The notes: generated by a model not told the origin, from the letters alone. Positions 1 to 8,424 are shown, counted from the stretch's first letter. The stretch: 25,795 nucleotides of DNA from CAIUKV01 sp041659105 (GCA_041659105.1 JBAZYX010000058.1:1-25795); one strand, 5' to 3'. Numbers and translations are program-made.

Positions 1-933
1 GCCGGGCGAGCGGATGCGGCCGAGCACGTCGACCACGAGGTCCTCCGGGAGCGCCGCGTCGGCGAATGCCTCGACCGCCGCGACCGCGATCGCGGCGTTG
101 TCGGCCTGGTGCGCGCCGTGCAGCGACACGAAGACCTCGTCGTACCGCGCGCGCGGCGTGAACAGGTCGACCAGCCGGCCGCCGTGCGCGGTGATGTTGC
201 GGTCCACACCGAAGTCGCGGCCGCGCAGGACCACGTGCGCCGGCTCCCGGGCGACGAAGAGCGGGACGAGATCGGGGTCGGTCTCGCCCAGGACCAGCAC
301 CGAGCCCGGCTTGACGATCCCGGCCTTGTCGGCCGCGATCGACTCGCGGGTGGAGCCCAGGTAGTCGACGTGGTCGATGCTGACGTTGGTGACCACCGCG
401 ACGTCGCCGTCGACCACGTTGGTGGCGTCCCACGTGCCGCCCAGGCCCACCTCCACCACCGCGGCCTCCACGGCCACGTCGGCGAACCAGGTGAGGGCCG
501 CGCCGGTCAGGATCTCGAAGTAGCTGGGGACCGCCCGCAGGTGGGGCTCGATGAGGGCCACCTGGGCGAGGCGGTCGGCGAGGGTGGCGTCGTCGATCGG
601 GGCGCCCTCCCAGCTCATCCGCTCGTTGACCCGCTCCAGGTGGGGGCTGGTGTACGTGCCCGTCGAGACGCCGGCCTCCACCAGGAGCGCGCTGGCGATC
701 CGGGCCACGGACGTCTTGCCGTTCGTGCCGGTGAGGTGGATCACCCCGTACTCGAGCTGCGGCGACCCGAGGAGCGCGGCGAGCGCCTCCATCCGGGCGA
801 GGCTGGGCTGGGTCGCCCGGCGGTCGACGCCGGCCGGCACGCCGAGTGACTCCAGGTTCACGTGCGCGTCGAGCCAGGCGAAGGCCTCGGCCGGGCGCTC
901 CGACCAGTCGCGGGGATCGATGGGGAGGTCCAC
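1..933 (-). CDS. folC: Bifunctional folylpolyglutamate synthase / dihydrofolate synthase, 3'-truncated by the window edge
   Basis: A Mur-ligase-type ATP-dependent ligase that adds glutamate to dihydropteroate or reduced folates in the cytoplasm. I translated 311 codons from a GTG at 933; the stop lies beyond base 1. The opening residues (MDLPIDPRDW...AWLDAHVNLE) fit the family N-terminus. The P-loop HLTGTNGKTSVAR lies at about residues 67-79. It is followed by the family-typical TYTSPHLERVNER, the Mur-ligase segment VEVGLGGTWDAT, SIDHVDYLG and the lysine region DKAGIVKPG. FolC proteins are usually about 430 residues, so roughly 120 C-terminal residues (glutamate ligase domain) are missing. 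The start is 10 nt after the valS stop, so the two are probably co-transcribed and translationally coupled; no clear Shine-Dalgarno is seen. Identification is secure; the exact start is less so. Confidence 0.95.
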   Translation of the reverse strand, partial: MDLPIDPRDWSERPAEAFAWLDAHVNLESLGVPAGVDRRATQPSLARMEALAALLGSPQLEYGVIHLTGTNGKTSVARIASALLVEAGVSTGTYTSPHLERVNERMSWEGAPIDDATLADRLAQVALIEPHLRAVPSYFEILTGAALTWFADVAVEAAVVEVGLGGTWDATNVVDGDVAVVTNVSIDHVDYLGSTRESIAADKAGIVKPGSVLVLGETDPDLVPLFVAREPAHVVLRGRDFGVDRNITAHGGRLVDLFTPRARYDEVFVSLHGAHQADNAAIAVAAVEAFADAALPEDLVVDVLGRIRSPG

Positions 934-943
934 GTCGCCGGCG

Positions 944-3514
944 TCAGTCGGCGTCGGCGAGGACGACCTCGACCGCGAGCTGCTCGCCGGGGACGAGGTG
1001 GAGCTCGAGGACGCGTCCGGCGTCGCACACATCGGCGCGTACCGCGTCGAGGAGCGCGAGACGATCGGGGTGATCGGTCACGGTTGCCGAGGTGACGTCG
1101 GCCCGCATCGACTTCTGCTGGCCCGTCTTGGCCTTGCGGACCGCGCCGAGGACGTCGGCCGCGACGCCGTACGCCGCGGGGCCGTCGCCGGCGGCCGCGG
1201 CGCGCAACGGTGCGGATTCCGGCCAGGCGCTGCGGTGCACGGAGCCGGCACGCCACCACGACCACACCTCTTCGGTGACGAACGGGAGGTGCGGGGCGAA
1301 GAGGCGCAGCAGGGTGTCGAGCGCGAACGCGAGCGTGGCGCGCGCCGACGTGGCCCCCGCGTCGTCGCCCGGCCCGTACGCGCGCTGCTTCACCAGCTCG
1401 ATGTAGTCGTCGCAGTAGCCCCAGAAGAACCGCTCGGTGCGCTCGAGCGCACGCGCGTAGTCGTACTGGTCGAACGCTGACGTGGCGTCATCGACGAGCT
1501 CGGCGAGCGCGGCGAGCAGCGACCGGTCGAGCGGCGCGGTCACCACCGCGGTCGCGGGGTCGGTGGGCACGGTGTGCTCCCCGATCACGCCGAGCGCGAA
1601 CTTCGACGCGTTCAGCACCTTGATCGCCAGGCGGCGGCCGACCTTCATCTGGCCCTCGTCGAACGCGGTGTCGGTGCCGGGGCGCCCACTCGCGGCCCAG
1701 TAGCGCACGGCGTCGGACCCGTATTGCTCGAGCAGGTTCAACGGGGTGACGACGTTCCCCCTCGACTTCGACATCTTCTTGCGGTCGGGGTCCAGCACCC
1801 AGCCCGAGATCGCGGCGTCGGTCCAGGGCAGCCCGTCGAACTCGGAGTGGGCCCGCACCACCGTGGAGAACAGCCAGGTGCGGATGATCTCGTGGGCCTG
1901 GGGGCGCAGGTCCATCGGGTACGTGCGCGCGAAGAGGTCGTCGTCCTCGCCCCATGCACACGCGATCTGCGGCGTGAGCGACGACGTGGCCCAGGTGTCC
2001 ATCACGTCGGGGTCGGCCACGAAGCCGCCCGGCAGGCCCCGCCGGTCCTCGGTGTAGCCCGGGGGCGCCTGGCTCTGGGGGTCGACGGGGAGCGCGTCCT
2101 CCGTGGGCACCAGGGGCCGGTCGTACTCGGGCTCGCCGCGGGCGTCGAGCGGGTACCAGATCGGGAACGGCACGCCGAAGAAGCGCTGCCGGCTCACCAG
2201 CCAGTCGCCGTTGAGCCCCTCGACCCAGCTGTCGTAGCGCGCCCGCATGTACTCGGGGTGCCAGTGCAGCGCCCGACCGCGCGCGAGGAGCGCGTCGCGC
2301 AGGCGCGCGTCGCGACCGCCGTTGCGGATGTACCACTGCCGCGTGGTGACGATCTCGAGCGGACGGTCGCCCTTCTCGTAGAACTTCACCGCGTGCGTGA
2401 TCGGGCGTGGCTCGGCGAGCAGGTCGCCGCTGTCGCGCAGCAGCTCGACGATGCGCTCCCGCGCCTGCTTGATGCTCTTGCCCGCGAGCTCGGACCAGTG
2501 CTCCGACGCGCGGTGCGTCTCGAAGTCGATCGGGGGCGAGCCGTGCAGGCGGCCGTCCCAGCCCACGATCGGACGCGCGGGGAGGTCGAGCTCGCGCCAC
2601 CACACGACGTCGGTGAGATCGCCGAACGTGCAGATCATGGCGATGCCGCTCCCCTTCTCGGGGTCGGCGAGGTGGTGGGCGCGCACCGGGACGCGCACAC
2701 CGAACAGCGGCGTGAGCACCTCGGAGTCGAACAGCGGCTGGTACCGCTCGTCGTCGGGATGGGCGACGAGCGCGACGCAGGCCGGGATCAGCTCGGGGCG
2801 CGTCGTCTCGATGACGATGTCGCCCTCACCGTCGGCCCGCGGGAAGCGGATCGTGTGGTAGGCGCCGGGCATCTCGCGGTCCTCGAGCTCGGCCTGCGCG
2901 ACCGCGGTGCGGAAGTCGACGTCCCACAGCGTGGGCGCCTCGGCCTGGTACGCCTCACCCCGGCCGAGCATCCGCAAGAACGCGCGCTGGGAGATCCGCT
3001 GCGCCCGCTTGCCGACGGTGGTGTACGTCATCGACCAGTCGACCGACAGGCCGAGGTGACGCCAGAGCTCCTCGAACTTCTGCTCGTCCTCCCCCACCAG
3101 CCGGTCGCACAGCTCCACGAAGTTGCGGCGGGAGATCGCGGTGGCCTGCTTCGGGGGCTTCTCGGGCGGCTCGAAGTCGGGGTCGTAGGGCAGCGTCGGG
3201 TCGCAGCGGACGCCGAAGTAGTTCTGCACGCGGCGCTCGGTGGGCAGGCCGTTGTCGTCCCAGCCCATCGGGTAGAAGACCTCGAGCCCCCGCATCCGGC
3301 GGTAGCGGGCCACGGTGTCGGTGTGCGTGTAGCTGAAGACGTGGCCCACGTGGAGCGAGCCCGACACCGTGGGCGGTGGGGTGTCGATCGAGAACACCCG
3401 CTCCCGGGTGGCGGTGCGGTCGAACCGGTAGACGCCGTCGTCGTCCCAGCGGGTCGCCCACTTGTCTTCCAGACCCTCCAGTCCCGGCTTCTCCGGGACG
3501 CGCGGTGTCGTCAT
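944..3514 (-). CDS. valS: Valyl-tRNA synthetase, short archaeal-type form
   Basis: Class I aminoacyl-tRNA synthetase charging tRNA-Val, 856 residues. The HIGH box appears as HVGH (residues 55-58) and the KMSKS box as KKMSKS (579-584). The CP1 editing insertion spans roughly 190-380 and contains IETTRPELIPACVALVAHP. Segments such as DDNGLPTERRVQ and PMDLRPQAHEIIRTWLF resemble the archaeal-type valyl enzymes rather than the common bacterial type, and the protein ends near 856 without an obvious C-terminal coiled-coil arm. The ATG at 3514 is preceded by an AGGAGCGGGAGAG stretch, a good ribosome-binding site. folC follows 10 nt after the stop. The N-terminus begins MTTPRVPEKPGLEGLEDKWA, as expected for a complete gene. 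Function is certain; the archaeal-type assignment is from remembered motifs, not from a tree. Confidence 0.97.
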   Translation of the reverse strand: MTTPRVPEKPGLEGLEDKWATRWDDDGVYRFDRTATRERVFSIDTPPPTVSGSLHVGHVFSYTHTDTVARYRRMRGLEVFYPMGWDDNGLPTERRVQNYFGVRCDPTLPYDPDFEPPEKPPKQATAISRRNFVELCDRLVGEDEQKFEELWRHLGLSVDWSMTYTTVGKRAQRISQRAFLRMLGRGEAYQAEAPTLWDVDFRTAVAQAELEDREMPGAYHTIRFPRADGEGDIVIETTRPELIPACVALVAHPDDERYQPLFDSEVLTPLFGVRVPVRAHHLADPEKGSGIAMICTFGDLTDVVWWRELDLPARPIVGWDGRLHGSPPIDFETHRASEHWSELAGKSIKQARERIVELLRDSGDLLAEPRPITHAVKFYEKGDRPLEIVTTRQWYIRNGGRDARLRDALLARGRALHWHPEYMRARYDSWVEGLNGDWLVSRQRFFGVPFPIWYPLDARGEPEYDRPLVPTEDALPVDPQSQAPPGYTEDRRGLPGGFVADPDVMDTWATSSLTPQIACAWGEDDDLFARTYPMDLRPQAHEIIRTWLFSTVVRAHSEFDGLPWTDAAISGWVLDPDRKKMSKSRGNVVTPLNLLEQYGSDAVRYWAASGRPGTDTAFDEGQMKVGRRLAIKVLNASKFALGVIGEHTVPTDPATAVVTAPLDRSLLAALAELVDDATSAFDQYDYARALERTERFFWGYCDDYIELVKQRAYGPGDDAGATSARATLAFALDTLLRLFAPHLPFVTEEVWSWWRAGSVHRSAWPESAPLRAAAAGDGPAAYGVAADVLGAVRKAKTGQQKSMRADVTSATVTDHPDRLALLDAVRADVCDAGRVLELHLVPGEQLAVEVVLADAD

Positions 3515-3661
3515 CTCTCCCGCTCCTGGCGCTGGCGCGCCGGGCCGCTCGGGCCCCGCTCGCCGTGCACCACGTCTGCGCCGGCAACATGCTCGCTCAC
3601 GGGCCGCAGCGTACTTTCAACGCACCTTGACTCCTCCGCCCGCACCCGACCATCGCCGCCT
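3515..3661 (-). promoter_or_regulatory. valS upstream region with a candidate -10 element and one copy of a dispersed repeat
   Basis: This 147-bp gap separates the HNH gene stop from valS. On the minus strand a TANNNT-type element TACGCT (complement of 3608-3613) could be a -10 box, giving a leader of about 90 nt; no convincing -35 is visible. The leader carries copy A of a GC-rich repeat (3521-3555) also found at 9542-9577. I looked for T-box features (specifier loop, T-box sequence, terminator) and did not recognise any. Promoter assignment is weak. Confidence 0.25.
3521..3555. repeat. Dispersed GC-rich intergenic repeat, copy A
   Basis: A 35-bp segment closely matching 9542-9577. The first 12 bases differ at one position between copies, and a 19-bp core (gcgccgggccgctcgggcc, here 3537-3555) is identical. 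Both copies lie in intergenic DNA. This copy contains the palindrome GGCGCGCC (3534-3541). Two copies in one window suggest a family of extragenic elements; function unknown. Confidence 0.5.
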
Positions 3662-4819
3662 TCACGCGGCTTCCGACCCCGCTCGGGCACCGTCGGCCGC
3701 GAGCTGGGCGAGGGCCGCGAGGTCGTCGCGGTGGATCAGTGGGAGTCCGGCGGGATCGTTCGGGTTGCCGAGGAGCAGGAGCGATCCCTGGGGGGCGAGT
3801 CGCGCGTGGTGGACGGTGCAGACTGTGGCGAGGTTCCAGATCTCGTCCGAGCCGCCCCAGCTGGCGGGCCAGAGGTGGTGGACGTGGAGGCCGATGCGGC
3901 GGTCGCAGCCCGGCCAGCGGCACTTCCCGTCGCGCTGCTTCACCACCCGCTTGGTCTTTTCGGACAGCACCGACTCGGTGCGCCCGACGAGGATGGGTTC
4001 GCCGTCGTCGCCGGTGAGGACCGGCTCGATCCGCGCGTCGGCGCGGAGCCGTTCGACCATCTCGTCGGGCAGCGGCACCCCCGCCACGGTCGCCGGCCCG
4101 CGGGTGGGGACGTGCACCACGAAGTGGGCCCGGCTCCCCGACGAGGGTGCGTTGGCATCGCGGTCGGCGTAGGCCCGGCACAGCTCGACCAGCGCGTCGG
4201 CGCCGCGGTGCTCACGCGTGTCCCACGGCTGGCCCTTGGCCGGGCGCATCCGTTCGATCATCTCATCGAACACCGACTCGAACACGGCGCCGTCGATGTC
4301 GGGGAGCGAGAAACGGCCGTCGAGCATCCCCGAGTCCTTGTTCCACCAGTACCGCAGCTCTCTCGCCGCCCGCCTGGCCGCCGCGTCCTCCACCGTCGGT
4401 GTCCGCTTGCGCCGTAGCTCGGCGGCCAGATCATCCGGTGACCACTTCGGCCCGTCCTGGGCCCAACGCTCCTCCGCGTCGGGGTCACCGTCGGCGAGGT
4501 CGGTCACCTTGTCGAGCTGCTCGGGGGACAGCTTCCCCTCCGCCGCGGCCTTCGCCACGTTCGGCTGGCGCTTCAGCTTCTTCGCGGTCTGCCACTTGCG
4601 TCGCGCGGTGCGCGTGGTGGTGCCGTCCTTCGCAGCCTGGGTGTCGTCGACCCGCCCGCGTTCGTCGAGCACCGCCAACACCGCGAGCTCCTCCACGTGC
4701 AGCCGCCGCTGCTCCCGCACCAGCCAGCCCCGCCGCTCTTCGAGCCACGAGGTCTCCCGGCAGCGCAGATCGTTCAGCAGATCCGAGTAGTCGAACTGGT
4801 GTTCGGTCACGGAACGCAT
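3662..4819 (-). CDS. DUF222 / HNH endonuclease domain protein (13E12-repeat-like)
   Basis: A 385-residue protein with an N-terminal DUF222-like helical region (about residues 5-285) and a C-terminal HNH nuclease motif. The motif runs from KQRDGKCRWPGC through LHVHHLWPASWGG to WNLATVCTVHHARL. C300, C305, C334 and H337 are candidate zinc ligands, and H314/H315, N329 and H338 form the HNH core. This architecture is that of the 13E12 repeat family, multicopy in mycobacteria and many actinobacteria; its biological role is not established. The ATG at 4819 has no Shine-Dalgarno, and GTG codon 4 (4810) is an alternative start. A near-consensus LexA box (4791-4806) covers codons 5-10, suggesting DNA-damage induction. 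The gene sits between clpX and valS, in an otherwise housekeeping block, so it is plausibly a mobile or recently acquired gene. The reading frame is intact. Confidence 0.9.
   Translation of the reverse strand: MRSVTEHQFDYSDLLNDLRCRETSWLEERRGWLVREQRRLHVEELAVLAVLDERGRVDDTQAAKDGTTTRTARRKWQTAKKLKRQPNVAKAAAEGKLSPEQLDKVTDLADGDPDAEERWAQDGPKWSPDDLAAELRRKRTPTVEDAAARRAARELRYWWNKDSGMLDGRFSLPDIDGAVFESVFDEMIERMRPAKGQPWDTREHRGADALVELCRAYADRDANAPSSGSRAHFVVHVPTRGPATVAGVPLPDEMVERLRADARIEPVLTGDDGEPILVGRTESVLSEKTKRVVKQRDGKCRWPGCDRRIGLHVHHLWPASWGGSDEIWNLATVCTVHHARLAPQGSLLLLGNPNDPAGLPLIHRDDLAALAQLAADGARAGSEAA
4791..4806. promoter_or_regulatory. LexA (SOS) box overlapping the start of the HNH gene
   Basis: The sequence TCGAACTGGTGTTCGG matches the actinobacterial SOS-box consensus TCGAAC-N4-GTTCGA at 11 of 12 fixed positions, with the GAAC-N4-GTTC core perfect. 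It overlaps codons 5-10 of the DUF222/HNH gene. LexA bound there would block transcription just downstream of the likely start site. From memory, LexA control of 13E12-family genes has been described in Mycobacterium tuberculosis, which fits. Confidence 0.65.
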
Positions 4820-5023
4820 CGTCGCACGGGGGTACGACAGTTACGCCCTCATCGCGGGATGGGCCGTGGCCAGATCACCCATCGGCGCCCGACGCGGCTG
4901 CCGGGTCGCCCAGCCCCGCCGTCGTTCCTCGCTCAGCCCAGGCCAGCAGCCGCGATGGGTCTGCTCCGACATTCGACCGCTGAACCGAGGGTGGCGACAC
5001 TCGCCCACCCCAGCGTCACCTAC

Positions 5024-5040
5024 CCGGAGGGCTGCTCCGG
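5024..5040 (-). terminator. Possible terminator hairpin after clpX
   Basis: CCGGAG-GGCTG-CTCCGG forms a 6-bp stem with a 5-nt loop, starting 21 nt past the clpX stop on the minus strand. There is no T-tract, as is common in high-GC actinobacteria. The rest of the 242-bp gap (4820-5061) holds no gene or RNA that I can recognise. Confidence 0.35.
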
Positions 5041-5061
5041 CCGAGCGCAGGCGCGGCGGGA

Positions 5062-6315
5062 TCAGGCGGTGCGGCGGTCGGAGTCGACGGTGACCAGGGT
5101 GGGGTGCATCTTGTCGAGCACCACCCCGCGGTCGACCACGCAGCGCACGACGTCGGACCGGCTGGGCAGGTCGTACATGACGTCGAGGAGGACCTCCTCG
5201 AGGATGGCCCGCAGGCCTCGCGCCCCGGTGCCCCGCTTCAGCGCCTCGTCGGCCACCGACTCCAACGCGTCGTCGGTGAACACGAGGTCGACGTCGTCGA
5301 ACTGGAAGAACTTCTGGTATTGCCGCAGCAGCGCGTTCTTCGGCTCGATGAGGATCCGCATCAGCGCGTCGTGGTCGAGGTTGTGCACCGCGCTCACGAC
5401 GGGGAGGCGGCCGACGAACTCGGGGATGAGCCCGAACTTCAGCAGGTCCTCGGGGAGGACCGAGCTGAGCAGCCGGCCGATGTCCTTGTCTTCTGAGCGG
5501 CGGATGTCGGCGCCGAAGCCGATGCCCCGGTTGCCGACGCGACTCTCGATCAGCGCGTCGAGCCCGGCGAACGCGCCACCGCAGATGAACAGGATGTTCG
5601 TGGTGTCGATCTGGATGAACTCCTGGTGCGGGTGCTTGCGCCCACCCTGCGGAGGCACCGACGCGGTCGTGCCCTCCAGGATCTTCAGCAGCGCCTGTTG
5701 CACACCCTCGCCCGACACGTCACGCGTGATCGACGGGTTCTCGGCCTTGCGGGCGATCTTGTCGATCTCGTCGATGTAGATGATTCCGGTCTCGGCCTTC
5801 TTCACGTCGTAGTCGGCGGACTGGATCAGCTTGAGCAGGATGTTCTCGACGTCCTCACCGACGTAGCCCGCCTCGGTGAGCGCGGTCGCGTCGGCGATCG
5901 CGAACGGCACCTTGAGCAGCCGGGCGAGCGTCTGCGCGAGCAGCGTCTTGCCGCAGCCGGTGGGGCCGATCAGCAGGATGTTGGACTTCGCGAGCTCGAC
6001 GTCGGGGTCGCCGTAGGCGCCGGCCTGCACGCGCTTGTAGTGGTTGTAGACCGCGACCGACAGGATCTTCTTCGCCTGCTCCTGCCCGATCACGTAGTCG
6101 CCCAGGTAGTCGTAGATCTCACGGGGCTTCGGCAGCTCGTCGAAGCGCACCTCGGAGGTCTGTGCGAGCTCCTCCTCGATGATCTCGTTGCAGAGGTCGA
6201 TGCACTCGTCGCAGATGTAGACGCCCGGACCCGCGATGAGCTTCTTGACCTGCTTCTGGCTCTTCCCGCAGAAAGAGCACTTCAGCAGGTCGCCGCCGTC
6301 ACCGAACTTCGCCAC
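5062..6315 (-). CDS. clpX: ATP-dependent Clp protease ATP-binding subunit ClpX
   Basis: AAA+ unfoldase that recognises tagged or native substrates and threads them into ClpP. The 417 residues are the usual length. An N-terminal C4 zinc-binding domain has C13, C16, C35 and C38 (LKCSFCGKS...VYICDECIDLC). Walker A is GPTGCGKT (117-124) and Walker B is IIYIDEIDK (178-186). The segment RDVSGEGVQQALLKILEGT is characteristic of ClpX. The start codon is GTG at 6313-6315, with AAGGGGGG upstream serving as ribosome-binding site. clpP ends 36 nt upstream in the same direction, so both protease subunits are probably made from one transcript with tig. Identification is secure. Confidence 0.98.
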   Translation of the reverse strand: MAKFGDGGDLLKCSFCGKSQKQVKKLIAGPGVYICDECIDLCNEIIEEELAQTSEVRFDELPKPREIYDYLGDYVIGQEQAKKILSVAVYNHYKRVQAGAYGDPDVELAKSNILLIGPTGCGKTLLAQTLARLLKVPFAIADATALTEAGYVGEDVENILLKLIQSADYDVKKAETGIIYIDEIDKIARKAENPSITRDVSGEGVQQALLKILEGTTASVPPQGGRKHPHQEFIQIDTTNILFICGGAFAGLDALIESRVGNRGIGFGADIRRSEDKDIGRLLSSVLPEDLLKFGLIPEFVGRLPVVSAVHNLDHDALMRILIEPKNALLRQYQKFFQFDDVDLVFTDDALESVADEALKRGTGARGLRAILEEVLLDVMYDLPSRSDVVRCVVDRGVVLDKMHPTLVTVDSDRRTA

Positions 6316-6351
6316 GCGCGCCCCCCTTGCTCGCTCGAGCTTCTCGGACTC

Positions 6352-6987
6352 TCAGCTCACCCCGGCGGCCACGCCGACCGCAGTGAGCTCCCGGTTGGTG
6401 AGGATCTCGTCGACCATCCCGTATTCCTTGGCCTCCGGCGCGCTCATGATGAAGTCGCGGTCGGTGTCGTGGGAGATCTTCTCGACGGTCTGGCCGGTGT
6501 GGAACGCCAGGATGCTGTCGAGGAGCTCGCGCATGCGCACGATCTCCTTCGCCTGGAGCTCGATGTCGACCGCCTGGCCCGACGCACCGCCGTGGGGCTG
6601 GTGGATCAGGATCCGGGCGTGCGGGAGGGCGTAGCGCTTGCCGGGCGTGCCCGAAGCGAGCAGCACCGCCGCCGCCGAGGCCGCCTGGCCGATGCAGATC
6701 GTGGACACGTCGGGCTTGATGTACTGCATCGTGTCGTAGATCGCGAACAGGCCGGTGATCTCACCGCCGGGCGAGTTGATGTAGATCGAGATGTCCTTGT
6801 CCGGGTCCTCGGACTCGAGGTGCAGGAGCTGGGCCATCATCAGGTTGGCGACGGTGTCGTCGATCGGGGTGCCCAGGAAGATGATCCGCTCCTTGAGCAA
6901 CCGCGAGTAGATGTCGAAGGCGCGCTCGCCGCGGTTCGTCTGCTCGACGACCGTGGGAACGAGGTAGTTGCGGACGGGCTCGATCAC
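6352..6987 (-). CDS. clpP: ATP-dependent Clp protease proteolytic subunit ClpP
   Basis: Serine peptidase forming the proteolytic barrel used by ClpX, 211 residues. The catalytic triad is S104 (in CIGQAASAAA), H129 (in ILIHQPHGG) and D178 (in DTDRDFIMS), spaced exactly as in the family. The oxyanion segment INSPGGEITGL is present. The start is GTG at 6987, overlapping the tig stop codon as GTGA, so translation is probably coupled to trigger factor. The open frame continues upstream inside tig with no homology, so an upstream start is not credible. Many actinobacteria carry a clpP1-clpP2 pair before clpX; only one clpP is present here. Confidence 0.97.
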   Translation of the reverse strand: MIEPVRNYLVPTVVEQTNRGERAFDIYSRLLKERIIFLGTPIDDTVANLMMAQLLHLESEDPDKDISIYINSPGGEITGLFAIYDTMQYIKPDVSTICIGQAASAAAVLLASGTPGKRYALPHARILIHQPHGGASGQAVDIELQAKEIVRMRELLDSILAFHTGQTVEKISHDTDRDFIMSAPEAKEYGMVDEILTNRELTAVGVAAGVS

Positions 6988-8414
6988 TCCTGGGACTCCT
7001 CGACGTCGGGGGCTTCGGGGGTTTCGGACGGGGTCTCGTCGGCTTCGTCGGAGGGGGCGGGGTCGACAGCGCTCGCCTCGGCCTCGCGCTCGGGGAGACT
7101 GAGGTCGACCGGGTTGCCCTCCTCGTCGACGACTTCGGCGTGATCGATGAGGAAGCGCAGGGCCTTGCCCCGGGCGAGATCCGAGCGTAGTGCTTCGATC
7201 GCGCCGCGCCGTTCGAGATCCTTGCGGACGCGCGCGGGCTTCTCCTCGAGCCGGGTGGCGAGCCGCTCGATCTCGTCGTCGACCTCGGCGTCGTCGGCGG
7301 TGATGCCCTCCTGGGCCACCACGGCGCGCAGCGCGAGATCGGCCCGCACGGCGTCGGTGGAGCCTTCGCGCAGCGCGGCGACGAACGGCTCCTGCTCCTG
7401 ACCGGTGGCAGCGAGGTACTGCGGGATCGTGACGCCCTGGTGCTCGAGGCGGTGGGCGAGGTCGTGGAGACGGCGTTCCATCTCGGCGTTGACGAGTGCG
7501 TCGGGGACCTCGATGTCGACGAGCGCCGCGGTGGCCTCGAGCACCTTGTCGCGCACGAGCATCTGCGCCTGCACCTTGGCCACCAGGCCGAGGCGGTTCG
7601 CGACGTCGTCGCGGAGGGCCTCGACGGTGTCGAACTCGCTGACCTCGGAGACCCACTCGTCGTCGACGTCGGGGAGGACCTTGCGCTTGGCCTCCTTCAC
7701 CACGACGGAGAAGGTGACCTCCTCGCCGGCGCTGTCGCCGAAGCGCTCGGGCAGCGTGGCGTCGAACGCGAGGATGGCGCCCGGCTCGGTCCCCCGCAGC
7801 TCGGCGTCGAGCTCGTCGACGAGCATGCCGGAGCCGATCTCGTAGAGGAAGTCGGTGACGCTCAGCGCGTCCATGACGTCGTCGCCCTGAGCCGACTTGA
7901 TGTCGATCAGGGCGAAGTTGCCGTCGATCAGGGGGTCGTCGGAGTCGGTGAGGTCGGCGAAGCGCTCGCGCAGCGAGTCGATCTGGGCGTCGACCGCTTC
8001 GTCGGGCACCGCGGCACCCGGCACCTCGACCCGCAGGCCGTCGTACCCGGCGATGGTCACGACCGGCCGGACCTCGACGACGGCGTCGAACACGACGTCG
8101 CCCGCGTCCTCACCGGCGGTGATGTCGATCTCGGGCATCGCGATCGCATCCACCGCCTCGGCGACGATCGCCTGCTCGTAGTAGTCGGGCAGCGCGTCGC
8201 GCAGCGCCTGCTCCCGCGCGTACTCGGTGCCGAAGCGGGCTTCGAGCAGCCGTCGGGGGGCCTTCCCGGGCCGGAACCCGGGGACCTTCACCTCGGCGGC
8301 GAGCTTGCGGAAGGCGGCGTCGACCGCCTTCTCGAACTCGGCGGCCGGGACCGTGACGCTGACGCGGACCTTGTTGTCGTCGAGGGACTCGACCGAAGTG
8401 GTGAGGGAGGCCAT
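6984..8414 (-). CDS. tig: Trigger factor, ribosome-associated chaperone with PPIase domain
   Basis: Binds the ribosome exit tunnel and assists folding of nascent chains. The ATG at 8414 gives 476 residues beginning MASLTTSVESLDDNKVRVSV. The ribosome-binding domain holds the signature GFRPGKAPRRLLEARFG. An FKBP-type PPIase domain lies at about 150-245, followed by the helical C-terminal chaperone domain. The protein ends in a strongly acidic low-complexity tail of about 45 residues rich in E, D, S and P. Longer in-frame extension to 8498 crosses GC-rich intergenic sequence and shows no family similarity. There is no Shine-Dalgarno. A TACACT element lies 10 nt upstream, so a near-leaderless transcript is possible. 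The stop overlaps the clpP start. Confidence 0.96.
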   Translation of the reverse strand: MASLTTSVESLDDNKVRVSVTVPAAEFEKAVDAAFRKLAAEVKVPGFRPGKAPRRLLEARFGTEYAREQALRDALPDYYEQAIVAEAVDAIAMPEIDITAGEDAGDVVFDAVVEVRPVVTIAGYDGLRVEVPGAAVPDEAVDAQIDSLRERFADLTDSDDPLIDGNFALIDIKSAQGDDVMDALSVTDFLYEIGSGMLVDELDAELRGTEPGAILAFDATLPERFGDSAGEEVTFSVVVKEAKRKVLPDVDDEWVSEVSEFDTVEALRDDVANRLGLVAKVQAQMLVRDKVLEATAALVDIEVPDALVNAEMERRLHDLAHRLEHQGVTIPQYLAATGQEQEPFVAALREGSTDAVRADLALRAVVAQEGITADDAEVDDEIERLATRLEEKPARVRKDLERRGAIEALRSDLARGKALRFLIDHAEVVDEEGNPVDLSLPEREAEASAVDPAPSDEADETPSETPEAPDVEESQE

Positions 8415-8424
8415 GGGGGAAGGC

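Noticed and set aside
3515..3661. A T-box riboswitch in the valS leader
   Set aside because: No T-box sequence, specifier stem or antiterminator could be recognised.
1574..4417. A 947-residue plus-strand open frame antisense to valS and the HNH gene
   Set aside because: It is the mirror of strongly GC-biased coding on the other strand, has repetitive Arg/Val/Glu/Asp composition and no recognisable domain.
6329..6340. GCTCG-CT-CGAGC inverted repeat between clpP and clpX
   Set aside because: Only 5-bp arms in GC-rich DNA; too weak to call a terminator or operator.
6988..7656. An N-terminal extension of ClpP upstream of 6987
   Set aside because: The extension lies wholly inside tig, is Arg-rich and not ClpP-like; the GTGA overlap with the tig stop gives the natural start.
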